Shown one piece after another: positions 17,232 through 26,375 of a stretch of 64,000 nt of DNA. The stretch spans positions 496,001-560,000 of the forward strand of contig JAFEAQ010000004.1 of NCBI GenBank assembly GCA_018266295.1, read 5' to 3'. Within the stretch, counting starts at the first letter, position 1; every line of letters begins with the position of its first letter. Made by a program: the position numbers and the translations under genes. The stretch comes from Bdellovibrionales bacterium (GTDB taxonomy: Bacteria; Bdellovibrionota; Bdellovibrionia; Bdellovibrionales; Bdellovibrionaceae). Below the pieces are notes generated by a model that saw only the letters and a program-made list of their open reading frames with translations, searched no databases and was not told the origin of the DNA.

Positions 17232-18545
17232 ATGAAAAGCAAAGAGGTTACAAATATTTGGAAGGTCATCGCCGCTTCCAGTGCGGGCACTCTGATTGAG
17301 TGGTATGACTTCTACATCTTCGGTTCACTCGCGACGATTATTGCAGCCCATTTTTTTCCTAAGGACAATCCAACCGTTGCGCTCTTAAGTACGCTGGCCA
17401 CTTTTGCAACGGGATTCATCGTGCGACCTTTCGGTGCTTTGGTTTTCGGACGGGTCGGTGATGTCGTCGGCAGAAAGTATGCGTTCATGGTGACATTGAT
17501 CATCATGGGTCTTTCAACGACAGCGATCGGTTTTCTTCCAAACTATGAACAAATCGGAATACTCGCGCCGATCTGCCTTTTGTTACTTCGTCTATTGCAA
17601 GGTCTTGCATTGGGTGGTGAGTACGGCGGTGCTGCGACCTACGTTGCTGAACATAGTCCCGATGGGAAACGCGGGTACTACACAAGTTACATTCAAACAA
17701 CGGCAACTCTAGGTTTGTTCGTATCTCTTGGTGTGATTCTCGCGACGCGCTTGGGACTCGGTGAAGATACTTTTAAAGACTGGGGATGGCGGTTGCCGTT
17801 CTTGATATCAATTGTTCTCGTGATTTTTTCATACCTCATTCGTCGTCGTATGTCGGAATCTCCGGTTTTCTTGGAAATGAAATCGAGTGGGAAGGCCTCA
17901 AAAAGTCCCTTGCGTGATAGCTTCCTAGTTCCAGAGAATAGAAATCTGGTTTTGTTGGCACTCTTTGGTGCGACGGCAGGCCAAGGGGTTGTGTGGTACA
18001 CTGGTCAGTTCTATGCACTTTACTTCTTGCAGACGGTGCTAAAAGTCGACTTCGTTCTAGCGAATAAAATTATCGCGGTCGCTTTGCTCTTCGGGACGCC
18101 GTTCTTTATCGTCTTCGGTGGACTGTCAGATAAAATCGGCAGAAAGAAAATCATGCTGACGGGGATGGTGATTGCCGCTCTGACTTATATTCCAATCTAT
18201 CAAGGAATGGAACACTATGCGACTTTGCCGGAGGGGCCTGATGCCACGATGTTAACTGTGCTAGTTTTCATCCAAGTAATCTACGTCACAATGGTCTACG
18301 GACCGATTGCCGCGTTCTTGGTGGAGCTCTTCCCGACCCATATTCGGTATACGTCGATGTCACTGCCTTATCATATCGGTAACGGGGTTTTCGGGGGGTT
18401 GGTTCCGTTCATCGGAACAGCGATTGTGGCTTCAACCGGAAATCATTTTGCGGGTTTGATTTATCCGATCTGTGTGGCTCTGGCAACAGCCATCATTGGT
18501 GGGATCTTCATTAAAGAAAAACGCAATGTGAAATGGCATAGCTAG
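17232..18545 (+). CDS. MHS-family major facilitator transporter
   Basis: 437 residues from the ATG at 17232, chosen because GGAGG (17220-17224) is seven bases upstream; an ATG at 17226 is too close. The opening SSAGTLIEWYDFYIFGSLA is the hallmark of the metabolite:H+ symporter (MHS) group (ShiA, KgtP, ProP). FGRVGDVVGRKYAF and GGLSDKIGRKKIM are the paired MFS loop 2-3 and 8-9 motifs, and LQGLALGGEYGGAATYVAEH is the central motif. Twelve spans are expected. The likely substrate is an organic acid, dicarboxylate or osmolyte. It has its own terminator. Confidence 0.93.
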   Translation: MKSKEVTNIWKVIAASSAGTLIEWYDFYIFGSLATIIAAHFFPKDNPTVALLSTLATFATGFIVRPFGALVFGRVGDVVGRKYAFMVTLIIMGLSTTAIGFLPNYEQIGILAPICLLLLRLLQGLALGGEYGGAATYVAEHSPDGKRGYYTSYIQTTATLGLFVSLGVILATRLGLGEDTFKDWGWRLPFLISIVLVIFSYLIRRRMSESPVFLEMKSSGKASKSPLRDSFLVPENRNLVLLALFGATAGQGVVWYTGQFYALYFLQTVLKVDFVLANKIIAVALLFGTPFFIVFGGLSDKIGRKKIMLTGMVIAALTYIPIYQGMEHYATLPEGPDATMLTVLVFIQVIYVTMVYGPIAAFLVELFPTHIRYTSMSLPYHIGNGVFGGLVPFIGTAIVASTGNHFAGLIYPICVALATAIIGGIFIKEKRNVKWHS

Positions 18546-18552
18546 AAAATAA

Positions 18553-18580
18553 AAAGAGCCCTCTTTCGGAGGGCTCTTTC
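18553..18580. terminator. Bidirectional terminator
   Basis: AAAGAGCCCTC (18553-18563) and GAGGGCTCTTT (18569-18579) form a perfect 11-bp stem with a 5-base loop. It lies between the transporter and the convergent exported protein gene; the A/T tails on both sides suit both directions. Confidence 0.92.
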
Positions 18581-18602
18581 TTACCAAAAATAAACTAAGA
18601 TA

Positions 18603-19313
18603 CTATACGCATTTCAAGATTTTGCGGATGATTTCCATCGCTTTATCTTTTGAAACACCAACTTTACCATCAGCGTTTTTAGCCGAAGCCATGATTGATT
18701 GAACGAAAGCTGAATTGATTGATTCAGCTGTCGGAGCTTTTTCACCCAATTTGTTCAAAGAAGCAGTGAACATATCTCTCTCAGCAGTCTCGTAAGACAA
18801 TGGCTTATCAAGGATTGCGATCATTTTAGTCAAAGCGTCACCAGACTCTTTGAACTCAGTTTCAGACAACTCAGTTGAGCTTTTCTTTTCACCGATCAAA
18901 TCCATGTTAGTCAAAAGTTTCGTAGCAGATTCTACGTAGTTACGGATAGAAACAGACTCAGCATCTGTCTTGCCGGCAGTACCGTTTTTAGCAGCCAACA
19001 ACACATTCAAAGTGCTGATAACATCTACTTTCTGAGCTTTACCAGAAGAAATGTAAGATTTGAGAGTGTTCTTTTCTTTATTAGTAAGACCGAGGTCATC
19101 CATCGTCTTATCTTGTTGTTTCAGAGCTTCAGCAGTTTCAAGACTAGAAGCTTTTACTTTACCGCTTTTTACAGAGGCTTTGAACTCTTCGATTTGTTTC
19201 ATGTAATCAACTACCACCTCTTTTGGAGATCTCACGGCTGTAGAGCCCGCGAAAGCGTTGAAAGAGATAACGGAAGTCATGATCATCATTCCTACGATAA
19301 ATTGCTTTTTCAT
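18603..19313 (-). CDS. Exported helical protein of unknown function (236 aa)
   Basis: 236 residues. MKKQFIVGMMIMTSVISFNAFA is a Sec signal peptide, and ribosome site AAGGAGC precedes the ATG. The mature part is almost entirely charged/Ser/Ala-rich helix-forming sequence. One Cys sits at the penultimate position (ending KCV). No family is recognised. It lies 65 bases downstream of the 932-residue exported protein and on the same strand, so the two may act together or share transcription. Confidence 0.75.
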   Translation of the reverse strand: MKKQFIVGMMIMTSVISFNAFAGSTAVRSPKEVVVDYMKQIEEFKASVKSGKVKASSLETAEALKQQDKTMDDLGLTNKEKNTLKSYISSGKAQKVDVISTLNVLLAAKNGTAGKTDAESVSIRNYVESATKLLTNMDLIGEKKSSTELSETEFKESGDALTKMIAILDKPLSYETAERDMFTASLNKLGEKAPTAESINSAFVQSIMASAKNADGKVGVSKDKAMEIIRKILKCV

Positions 19314-19378
19314 TTTGAAGCTCCTTTATTCTTGGTATTCGTTTTAACAGTTAGTAATTATTTCAAGATCTATTCCAA

Positions 19379-22177
19379 TTATTTAGAGTCCGGATATCTC
19401 GCCGTTCCCGCCATATTGCCATACATTGACAACTCCTGGCTGAGTGACTGTAGAAGTTCTAGACAAGTAACGGCCAGCGCCTTCTGGTCGTCTTTCAAAG
19501 TCACAAGTGAATTCGAAGACTCAATAGCAGCCTCAGAACCTGGGACCGCAGGCATTGCGAAGGCATCCTGAGCTTTTTGAGCTTTCTTAATACCCAAAAG
19601 ATCACTGAACTCCGTCAATTTACTTTCGATGGCTTTCAATTGATTTTGATACTCCTCTGTCTTAACAGATTGAGTTCTTGCTTTCTGAATGAGACCGTTC
19701 ATCAGAGCAAACTGATTATCGAGTTCTTTTTGAATCTTTAAGCTACGAACGTCAGCATTGGGGTTTCTGCTCGTCAACGTATTGAAATCAAAGCGCGGCG
19801 CATACGCGAGGTAAGCTAATACAGGTTTTTTGCTCATATTATAGGAAGCAATAGTCACACTCGTCTTAGGATCTACGTCCGCAGAGAAGTACTGCTGAGG
19901 TAAATCCTTTTTATTGCTTGCCTTATAAGAGTCTTTCAAGATCTCACCCAATACGAGCGAGTACATGCGTGCTTCTTGGAAGGCCGCAATCATCGCACCG
20001 TTTGAAATCAAACCACGGTTCCATGAACTATTCTTAGTTTCATTCAAACCTTTATAGAGTTTAGCAATGATACCTTTGTAAGACTGACCGAAGCTTTGGA
20101 AGGCCGTCTTCAGTTCAGCCTCGGTATGGCTTTCCCACCAATTGTTAAAGTCCTTGCTAACTTCTGGATTGATATTTCCACGTAAGAAATCAGGAGCGGT
20201 TTTATAGCTGCCGACAGGCAAGTTGTACAAGCGCTCAGCGCCCACCGCATTCGCAACGGCACCATAGCAAAGTCTTTCTTTGGCTTCGTCTTCTAAAGTA
20301 ATTGTTGGTGCACTGAACTTCGCGGGGAAGCCTTTCGTAATGCTGATTGTTTTCTCATTTCTTGTAACGTCAGGGCCGCACATCATTTGCACGATGAAGT
20401 AGTCAGCAACTGTCGGCGTCTTAAAGAAACCGTTGTATTTATCCAACTGAACATTTTTGTATGGCTCCATCATGCTCGGAGACATCATCATCGTCGCAGC
20501 AAAACCACGACCTTTTTCAAACATTGGATTTGGATCGCCTAGCATCGCAGCTACTTTATAAAGTTCACGGCCGAAATCCATCGAACCCACAACTGTTTGT
20601 GAGTATTTTCTGCGGGCATCATTCAGTTCAAGAATTGCTTTACCTTGAGTAGAGGCATCGCCCGAAATAAGACCGGTTTGGATCTTAGTCATGATGTCTG
20701 TTTGGTACTTAATAAACCCTAATTTTTTATAGTATCCATTTTGTAAGTTCTCGGCGATGAAAGCGCCAACGTCTTTTGCCGTTTCAATTTGCATCTTTTC
20801 AATGCGCTCTGGACGAGTGAAATAATTGTCTTCATTGCCATCAGCCAAGTTTTTAGGTTTTACACCATAAAGCGGGTAAAGGCGGTCAATACCTGAATCT
20901 TTTGGTGACAGAAGTTCTTTGACATAAATGTCGTAGAAATTGAAAGAGGCCGTATAGTTCGAAGTCAGCTCTCCTAAGAAACCAGACCAAGCTTGGTGAG
21001 CCATGTATGCTTCTGAAAGGTTGTTCACACGCCAAGCGCTCATCTTCTTAGAAAAGTCGCGGAGATTTTGATTGAGCTCATCCGTTTTGCCGGACCATTG
21101 AGATTTCTTTTGTGCTTCAATACCGGCGACGATGTCATCGTTAAGACCGACAAATTCTTTTCCATCGAAGTAGTTTTTCCAAGCATAGGAAATGTAGTGT
21201 TCCAATTTCATCTGAACAACGGTAAAGAGGGCCGCATTCACACCACTAGAAGCGAGTGTAATCAGCCAGCGTGCACCTTTCACTTCAAGACCGCCCGGCA
21301 TCAACAACGTTGCGAGCTCGATACCAACGACTCTGAGAACGGCACCAACCGCCAAACGTGCACCAGTCACAACTAAGAAAGACCCTAAAAGGGAAGCAAT
21401 GCCCGGGCCTTCAAGGATTTTCTTGTCTACGACGAGATATTTGTATGCGCCATCGCAAGGATTATCGACGCCTTCAGTTTTTTCGCCTTTAAATACAGAA
21501 GCTGCGCAAGCACGGATGTGCGGATCGCTAACGACTTGAGTGAAATAGCCCTGAACCGCCATACCGACAGTCATCCCCAGCATACCAATCGGCATGCCGA
21601 GCTTTGGACGTTTCAACCACATGTTCAAAACGTTTGATGTAACGCCTTGAGAATACATAAACATGAAGAAACCCAATTGACCCACAGGAGAAAGACTGTG
21701 CTCAATATGTTGTTTCATGCCTACAGGATTATCAGCATAGTTCGTCAAAAGCTGAACAGCGGTCATACCGCCCAAAGCGAGGAAGAAGGCTGCGGACTCC
21801 ACCGGGAATGATTTCCAGGCGTGCATCGCGGATTCCTTATTCGCGATTTTTAAGTTTGCCATGCCGGCACGCAATTTTGAATTTAGCGTGCTTGGCGAAT
21901 ATTCCATCAGAGATTTTTGATCGCGAAGAGCAACCTCACCGACAACTTTTTTAGTTTCGCGGTCGACGAAGTACATTTTGTTATTTTTAAGATCCAAGCG
22001 AGAGTCGTAGTTCATCTTTGCTGCGTAATCGGATAAGGCAGCAGCACTTTTCTGACCCTCTTGAGTCAGTTTGCCGTCTTCCACTTCAAGGCCTGGAGTG
22101 GCCGCATGAGAAATAGCAGGCGCCAAGACCATTTGGGCTATTACAAAGTAACTAGCAATGATTTTGGACCAATTCAT
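19379..22177 (-). CDS. Large exported/membrane protein of unknown function (932 aa)
   Basis: 932 residues. The signal peptide MNWSKIIASYFVIAQMVLAPAISHA is followed by a hydrophilic ~80-residue stretch. Then come several hydrophobic segments between about residues 120 and 330 (FPVESAAFFLALGGMTAVQLL, LGFFMFMYSQGV, IGMLGMTVGMAVQGYF, IASLLGSFLVVTGARLAVGAVLRVVG). The remaining ~600 residues are soluble, helix-rich and low in Cys, with an acidic/Gln-rich end. Two Cys pairs occur in the early soluble loop (RACAASVF and DNPCDGAY). The gene is intact. I cannot assign a family. The combination of cleavable signal, membrane core and long soluble domain suggests a large envelope assembly. Confidence 0.78.
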   Translation of the reverse strand: MNWSKIIASYFVIAQMVLAPAISHAATPGLEVEDGKLTQEGQKSAAALSDYAAKMNYDSRLDLKNNKMYFVDRETKKVVGEVALRDQKSLMEYSPSTLNSKLRAGMANLKIANKESAMHAWKSFPVESAAFFLALGGMTAVQLLTNYADNPVGMKQHIEHSLSPVGQLGFFMFMYSQGVTSNVLNMWLKRPKLGMPIGMLGMTVGMAVQGYFTQVVSDPHIRACAASVFKGEKTEGVDNPCDGAYKYLVVDKKILEGPGIASLLGSFLVVTGARLAVGAVLRVVGIELATLLMPGGLEVKGARWLITLASSGVNAALFTVVQMKLEHYISYAWKNYFDGKEFVGLNDDIVAGIEAQKKSQWSGKTDELNQNLRDFSKKMSAWRVNNLSEAYMAHQAWSGFLGELTSNYTASFNFYDIYVKELLSPKDSGIDRLYPLYGVKPKNLADGNEDNYFTRPERIEKMQIETAKDVGAFIAENLQNGYYKKLGFIKYQTDIMTKIQTGLISGDASTQGKAILELNDARRKYSQTVVGSMDFGRELYKVAAMLGDPNPMFEKGRGFAATMMMSPSMMEPYKNVQLDKYNGFFKTPTVADYFIVQMMCGPDVTRNEKTISITKGFPAKFSAPTITLEDEAKERLCYGAVANAVGAERLYNLPVGSYKTAPDFLRGNINPEVSKDFNNWWESHTEAELKTAFQSFGQSYKGIIAKLYKGLNETKNSSWNRGLISNGAMIAAFQEARMYSLVLGEILKDSYKASNKKDLPQQYFSADVDPKTSVTIASYNMSKKPVLAYLAYAPRFDFNTLTSRNPNADVRSLKIQKELDNQFALMNGLIQKARTQSVKTEEYQNQLKAIESKLTEFSDLLGIKKAQKAQDAFAMPAVPGSEAAIESSNSLVTLKDDQKALAVTCLELLQSLSQELSMYGNMAGTARYPDSK

Positions 22178-22230
22178 GGGCTCTCCTAAAACACGTATGG
22201 GTGCTTACAAAGGTATAAAGCAAGGCCGAT

Positions 22231-22274
22231 GCCTGGTTATATTTGAATAGAGGCGTCTCAGAGTGAGACCAGGC
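22231..22274. repeat. Nested inverted repeats in the divergent promoter region
   Basis: GCCTGGT (22231-22237) matches ACCAGGC (22268-22274), and inside it GTCTC (22255-22259) matches GAGAC (22265-22269). The inner and outer arms share two bases, so the two pairings compete. It lies between the 932-residue gene and the DUF2799-like gene. Confidence 0.4.
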
Positions 22275-22302
22275 CCTAATTTGTCTATCCCGTGTTAGAT
22301 GT

Positions 22303-22330
22303 GTGACATTCGAAGGGGTTTTAGTAAAAT
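22303..22330 (+). promoter_or_regulatory. Promoter giving a possibly leaderless mRNA
   Basis: GTGACA (22303-22308), a 16-base spacer and TAAAAT (22325-22330) fit sigma-70 spacing. The expected start of transcription falls at about 22337, which is the A of the next gene's ATG. No ribosome site is seen before that ATG. Confidence 0.45.
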
Positions 22331-22336
22331 CTCATT

Positions 22337-23134
22337 ATGAGACATTTCATAGCTGGGTTTTTAGTTCTATTGACGGTGGGTTGTTCAAACTGGGCGTTGA
22401 AAGAGCGCTGTGAAAAAACCAACTGGTTTAATTACTCTCAACAAGTGGCTTTCGAAGGAAAGTATCTCGAAGAAGACGGCTTCGTGAAGGCCTGCAAAAA
22501 GCTCGATTTAACAAGTGCTGTGCAATTGGATCTAGGATTCAAACAGGGCCGCGAAAAAATGTGTCAGTATGACGAGATTTACGCCCGCGCTAAAGAAGGC
22601 GTTCCGGTGTTCTTTAAATTCTGTGATGGCCTTGAAATGAACCAGATGAAAAGTCTCTATCAAAAGGGTCTTCTGACATATTGTACGAAAGAAAAAGGAT
22701 ATACGTTTGGTAAAGCGGGAAAGATCTATCAAAATCTTTGCTCACCTGAGCAAGAAAAGGTCTTTTTGCCGGGTTTCTATCAAGGTCGCAGAGAATACTT
22801 AACTTCCTATATTGCGGAACAACGTGCGAGTCTCGATAAAATTAAGGCATTAGAAGCAGGCTACGCCCAGACCGAAAGAAATCTTCAGAGCGAGTATTCA
22901 ACACTCCCTTCAAATGCTCAAGAGTGCCACTCACAGAGTGTTTACAATGAATCAAGCAAGCAGAACGAGTACAAGACTGTCTGCGAAGAAGCTTTTTACA
23001 TTCGCAGCCGCCGCTCAGATCTTTGGTCAAAGATGGACGATATTCGCTCAAGACTCAGCGAACTTAGAAACGACTGGCGTGAAACCGACGAAAGCATCAA
23101 GAAAGCGCAAGTCTCGCTGAACGAGCTGCCATAA
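22337..23134 (+). CDS. DUF2799-like lipoprotein
   Basis: 265 residues. Lipoprotein signal ends at Cys16 (LLTVGCSNW). The body matches the DUF2799 pattern known from small lipoproteins: repeated W-x2-G/YxEGxxDG-type phrases, here NYSQQVAFEGKYLEEDGF, LGFKQGREKMC, TYCTKEKGYTFGKAG and LPGFYQGRREYL. A C-terminal coiled-coil of about 90 residues (from TSYIAEQRASLDKIKAL onward) is an addition. Several Cys residues in the first half may form disulfides. No function is known. No ribosome site is present. Confidence 0.75.
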   Translation: MRHFIAGFLVLLTVGCSNWALKERCEKTNWFNYSQQVAFEGKYLEEDGFVKACKKLDLTSAVQLDLGFKQGREKMCQYDEIYARAKEGVPVFFKFCDGLEMNQMKSLYQKGLLTYCTKEKGYTFGKAGKIYQNLCSPEQEKVFLPGFYQGRREYLTSYIAEQRASLDKIKALEAGYAQTERNLQSEYSTLPSNAQECHSQSVYNESSKQNEYKTVCEEAFYIRSRRSDLWSKMDDIRSRLSELRNDWRETDESIKKAQVSLNELP

Positions 23135-23142
23135 ATAAAAAA

Positions 23143-23165
23143 CCCACGCTTTTGACGTGGGCTTT
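23143..23165. terminator. Bidirectional terminator
   Basis: CCCACG (23143-23148) pairs with CGTGGG (23156-23161). The T-run is CTTTT on the + strand and, on the - strand, an A-rich tract gives TTTTTTATTT, so it best serves the convergent cyclophilin gene. Confidence 0.8.
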
Positions 23166-23188
23166 TAGATTCAGATTGTAAACCGAAA

Positions 23189-23923
23189 TTATTTCTTTTC
23201 GATTTTCAAGTGCTTGATCACGATGTCTTCAACCGGGCGATCCATTGCGCCTGTTGGAGCTTTAGAGATGCTATCAACGACATCCATACCTTCGATCACT
23301 TCACCGAACACTGTGTGTTTGCCATCCAACCAAGGAGTTGCAGCCACAGTCACGAAGAACTGAGAACCGTTTGTGTTAGGTCCGGCATTCGCCATAGAAA
23401 GGATGCCTGGTTTAGTGTGCTTAGGAGCATCCGCTGGAAACTCATCTTCGAAACGGTAACCTGGGCCGCCAGTACCAGTTCCAAGTGGGTCACCACCTTG
23501 GATCATGAAGTTAGGGATGACGCGGTGGAATTTCAAACCATCATAGAATGGCTTTTTAACTTTGTTGCCAGTTTTAGGATCCGTCCACTCTTTAGTGCCT
23601 TCAGCAAGACCCACGAAGTTCTCAACTGTTTTTGGAGCTTTATCAGCGAAAAGTTTAACTTTGAATGTGCCTTTGTTGGTTTCGAATACTGCGATCATGT
23701 CTTTTCCTTTTTTATCGTCTTTTTTTGTCGCTTTGGACTTCTTCTCTTTTTTATCTGCTTTTGAAGTCTCTTTACTGTCTTTGCCTTCTGCCTTTTCTAC
23801 TTTCGTAGTGTCCGCTGGGGCTGCCGCTTTCTCTTCTGCTTTTGAGTGGAAACTGAAGGCCGTTAAGATAAAGGCCAAAACGTAGATCCACAAAATCTTC
23901 TTTAGATGAATGCGATTAATCAC
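23189..23923 (-). CDS. Exported cyclophilin-type peptidyl-prolyl isomerase
   Basis: 244 residues. An N-terminal hydrophobic signal (about residues 9-27) precedes a very lysine-rich, low-complexity linker (about residues 28-75; repeated [10 protein letters not shown]-like units). The cyclophilin domain follows, with [21 protein letters not shown], the [25 protein letters not shown] segment and the [12 protein letters not shown] phrase, so the catalytic Arg, Phe and His of the family are present. It should assist folding of exported proteins. The gene follows glnE by 22 bases on the same strand, at the end of the tol run. Confidence 0.92.
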   Translation of the reverse strand: MINRIHLKKILWIYVLAFILTAFSFHSKAEEKAAAPADTTKVEKAEGKDSKETSKADKKEKKSKATKKDDKKGKDMIAVFETNKGTFKVKLFADKAPKTVENFVGLAEGTKEWTDPKTGNKVKKPFYDGLKFHRVIPNFMIQGGDPLGTGTGGPGYRFEDEFPADAPKHTKPGILSMANAGPNTNGSQFFVTVAATPWLDGKHTVFGEVIEGMDVVDSISKAPTGAMDRPVEDIVIKHLKIEKK

Positions 23924-23945
23924 ATAAACTCCTTCATAAAAATGC

Positions 23946-26375
23946 TTATGAGCTAGGATTTAGTATCTTTGACCGTCTGCGGGGGTCAAGTCGATTAAGT
24001 ACCTGTAAATTCTCAGAGATTAGTAAACTTAGTTCGTTTTCAAGCGCCTGCGGAGTTGCTTGGAGCGCCTTAGCAAGCTGCTGAAATGATTCATGATTTA
24101 TTTGTACTTTTGCGCCGCCCTCGGTCGACACAAGTTGCAGCATTTGTTCCATTTGACGCAGGCGTAGATAATGACGCTGCAATGACTGGGTGCCAGCAAT
24201 TTCAGAGAGAAAATTCATCGTACTTGGACCCTTAATGGGGATCAATTTGTTGAGCACTTCGGCTTGCGAAAAGAGCTCAATATCCAGCATCCCACCCTCA
24301 GCATACTTCAAATCAATCGAGTCCGGTGCGAATCGCACGAGACCTTGGCGAACTTTCTCGAGTTCTTGTAAGTCCGCATCCGTGAGGGCTTTTTTCCGCA
24401 ATTTGGATTGCAGATTTTCTTTCTGGGGATTCAGCCAATGAGCCTTCAAGTAAGCTTGGCGTTCCCAGGGCTGAGCTTCATGATCGAGATAGTCTAAAAG
24501 CTGTTGTTCTGAAATAACAAAGGGCCCGGCTTTGCCTGAAGGCTTCAGTCGGGTATCAATTGCATAGATACTGCCGCCTTTTCTAGTTTCGGTGAGGCGG
24601 TTGATAAAACGGCGAGCGATCTTACCGTCCGTTTCGTTAGGATCTTCCGGAGTTACAAAGATGAAATCAAGGTCTGAGCGGAAGCCAAGTTCTCTTCCGC
24701 CCCATTTTCCGAGGCAGAGAATCTCAATCTTTGAAGGGAACTCCTTCTTGAGTTCTTCCAACAACGTGGTGGTGATTTCGTCAGCCGTGGCACTGACATT
24801 GGCTTGTAGCTCCTCAATGTTTTTGTCTTCAAGATAGTGAGAACCATTAATAAGCTCACCGAGCAGACGTTTTTCAACAAGCTGCTCAAGCAAAATGGAT
24901 AAATCATCCTTTTGCAGTTCTTGTGAACGATAGACATAGCTATCTATAAGTTCCGGCCGAGAACTCAGGATCTGCGATAAATAAGGCGAATGACCGAAAA
25001 GCCACGCAAGCTCATCCATCAAGTTCTTATTGCGAACCAGTAGGGTAAAGAAGCTGGCTTTAGCACGGGTGGATTTAATGAACTCCTTCAAATGCTGAAG
25101 AGCTTTATCCGTATCACCTTTTTGTTTCTCTAAAGTTTCGTAGAACTCATTCAGGAATTGCAAACGAGCTTGCTCATCGCGCTCTTTATGGCGAGAAAGA
25201 ACTTCGATTTGCAGAATCTCCTGCCAGACTTCTTGGGAAGACGTGTTCTGCAAAGTCACCGTCGTCAGTTTGTCGGAGGCTTTACCCAAGAGAGTACTGA
25301 CGATCTGGTCACAGCGATTAAAATCCTTCTCAAGATTTGCAGTGATCGCAGAGCCCCAGCTTGGCAGCAGTGTTTTCTTTTCAAGCAGGTGAGTTTGCTC
25401 ATCATTCTGTGCTTGAACGAAGTTTTCAAGCTGGCGGAGCTGCCAATAGTGTTTCTTTAAAAACTGCGCATCTACCGCCGGAAGGATTTTAGTTTCCTCC
25501 AGCAATGTCAGTGCGTGATCGGTCGATGCGACCTGGAGATTTGGATTCTTTCCGCCGTGAATGACTTGCATCGCATGGACGAAAAGTTCCACATCACGAA
25601 TACCACCAACGCCGAGTTTCAGATCCCAAACGGAATCCGTCGAATTCGGTGAATAGTGCTGACGGATTTTAGCCCGCATGGATTTTAGGTCTTCTAAGAG
25701 CGTATAATCAAGGTGCTTACGGTAAGTGAACTTCTTCGCGAAAGCGGCAACTTGTGAAATCAATCCTGAGTCACCGGCAACACCGACGAGGCGAACAAAC
25801 GCAAGACGTTCCCAGGTTTCGCCATAGTTTCCGTAATAATCCACGAACTGATCCAGAGTCGGGATGAGCGGGCCTTGGCGACCTCCGGGGCGAAGATCAA
25901 AATCAACTCGAAAAAGAAATCCGCGGGGAGTTCTTTCAGTCAGAGTTTTTTGAAAAAGGCGCAGAGCTTTTAAGTGCTGAGCATCGGCTTCTTGCGCGAC
26001 GATCATCAAATCCACATCCGAACTTAAATTCAGTTCTTGTGAACCCAACTTACCTAAAGCAAAGAGCGCGACCGCACTTTGTCCGAAGCATTCATTAAAG
26101 ACGTCTTTGAGAAGATCATTCGCGAACTGACTCCAAGTATGGCAAACGGTTTTGGAATCAGCAGTGTCAAGGATAGTACCGAGGGCCGCGGACATCCAAG
26201 TGGAGGTTCGCTGCTGATGACGGCTTTGGTCCGGAGAAAAACTGAACTGAGCGTAGTGAGAAAGAGCCGACGAAAATTTTTCGGCCCCCGAAATCTCGGA
26301 GGCCGAATATGAAGAAACAGGTTTTAAACTACTCAAAGTTATTAGACCACTTTGGCTTGTAGTAATTCGCATCAT
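23946..26375 (-). CDS. glnE: Glutamate-ammonia ligase adenylyltransferase GlnE
   Basis: Up to 809 residues, shorter than the ~940 of E. coli. Two nucleotidyltransferase motifs are intact: [19 protein letters not shown] (deadenylylating half) and [19 protein letters not shown] (adenylylating half), with the linker FLRRVRxxLRL-like region represented by [13 protein letters not shown] and [13 protein letters not shown]. The enzyme adjusts glutamine synthetase activity to nitrogen status. The start is uncertain: ATG 26375 overlaps tolB by 47 bases, and the next good candidate is ATG 26195. The hairpin at 26280-26308 lies between these and may be a terminator of tolB, favouring the later start. 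Confidence 0.9.
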   Translation of the reverse strand: MMRITTSQSGLITLSSLKPVSSYSASEISGAEKFSSALSHYAQFSFSPDQSRHQQRTSTWMSAALGTILDTADSKTVCHTWSQFANDLLKDVFNECFGQSAVALFALGKLGSQELNLSSDVDLMIVAQEADAQHLKALRLFQKTLTERTPRGFLFRVDFDLRPGGRQGPLIPTLDQFVDYYGNYGETWERLAFVRLVGVAGDSGLISQVAAFAKKFTYRKHLDYTLLEDLKSMRAKIRQHYSPNSTDSVWDLKLGVGGIRDVELFVHAMQVIHGGKNPNLQVASTDHALTLLEETKILPAVDAQFLKKHYWQLRQLENFVQAQNDEQTHLLEKKTLLPSWGSAITANLEKDFNRCDQIVSTLLGKASDKLTTVTLQNTSSQEVWQEILQIEVLSRHKERDEQARLQFLNEFYETLEKQKGDTDKALQHLKEFIKSTRAKASFFTLLVRNKNLMDELAWLFGHSPYLSQILSSRPELIDSYVYRSQELQKDDLSILLEQLVEKRLLGELINGSHYLEDKNIEELQANVSATADEITTTLLEELKKEFPSKIEILCLGKWGGRELGFRSDLDFIFVTPEDPNETDGKIARRFINRLTETRKGGSIYAIDTRLKPSGKAGPFVISEQQLLDYLDHEAQPWERQAYLKAHWLNPQKENLQSKLRKKALTDADLQELEKVRQGLVRFAPDSIDLKYAEGGMLDIELFSQAEVLNKLIPIKGPSTMNFLSEIAGTQSLQRHYLRLRQMEQMLQLVSTEGGAKVQINHESFQQLAKALQATPQALENELSLLISENLQVLNRLDPRRRSKILNPSS
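26280..26308 (-). terminator. Hairpin just after tolB
   Basis: On the - strand, TTCGGCCTCCGA pairs with TTCGGGGGCCGAA around a 3-base loop, about 22-50 bases past the tolB stop. A short A-run then TTTT follows. If glnE starts at 26375 this lies inside glnE, where it would code for [10 protein letters not shown] weak terminator or attenuator is possible. Confidence 0.4.

Noticed and set aside
26280-26375. A frameshifted or broken glnE N-terminus
   Set aside because: The frame is open with both active motifs; a late start is a simpler explanation than damage.
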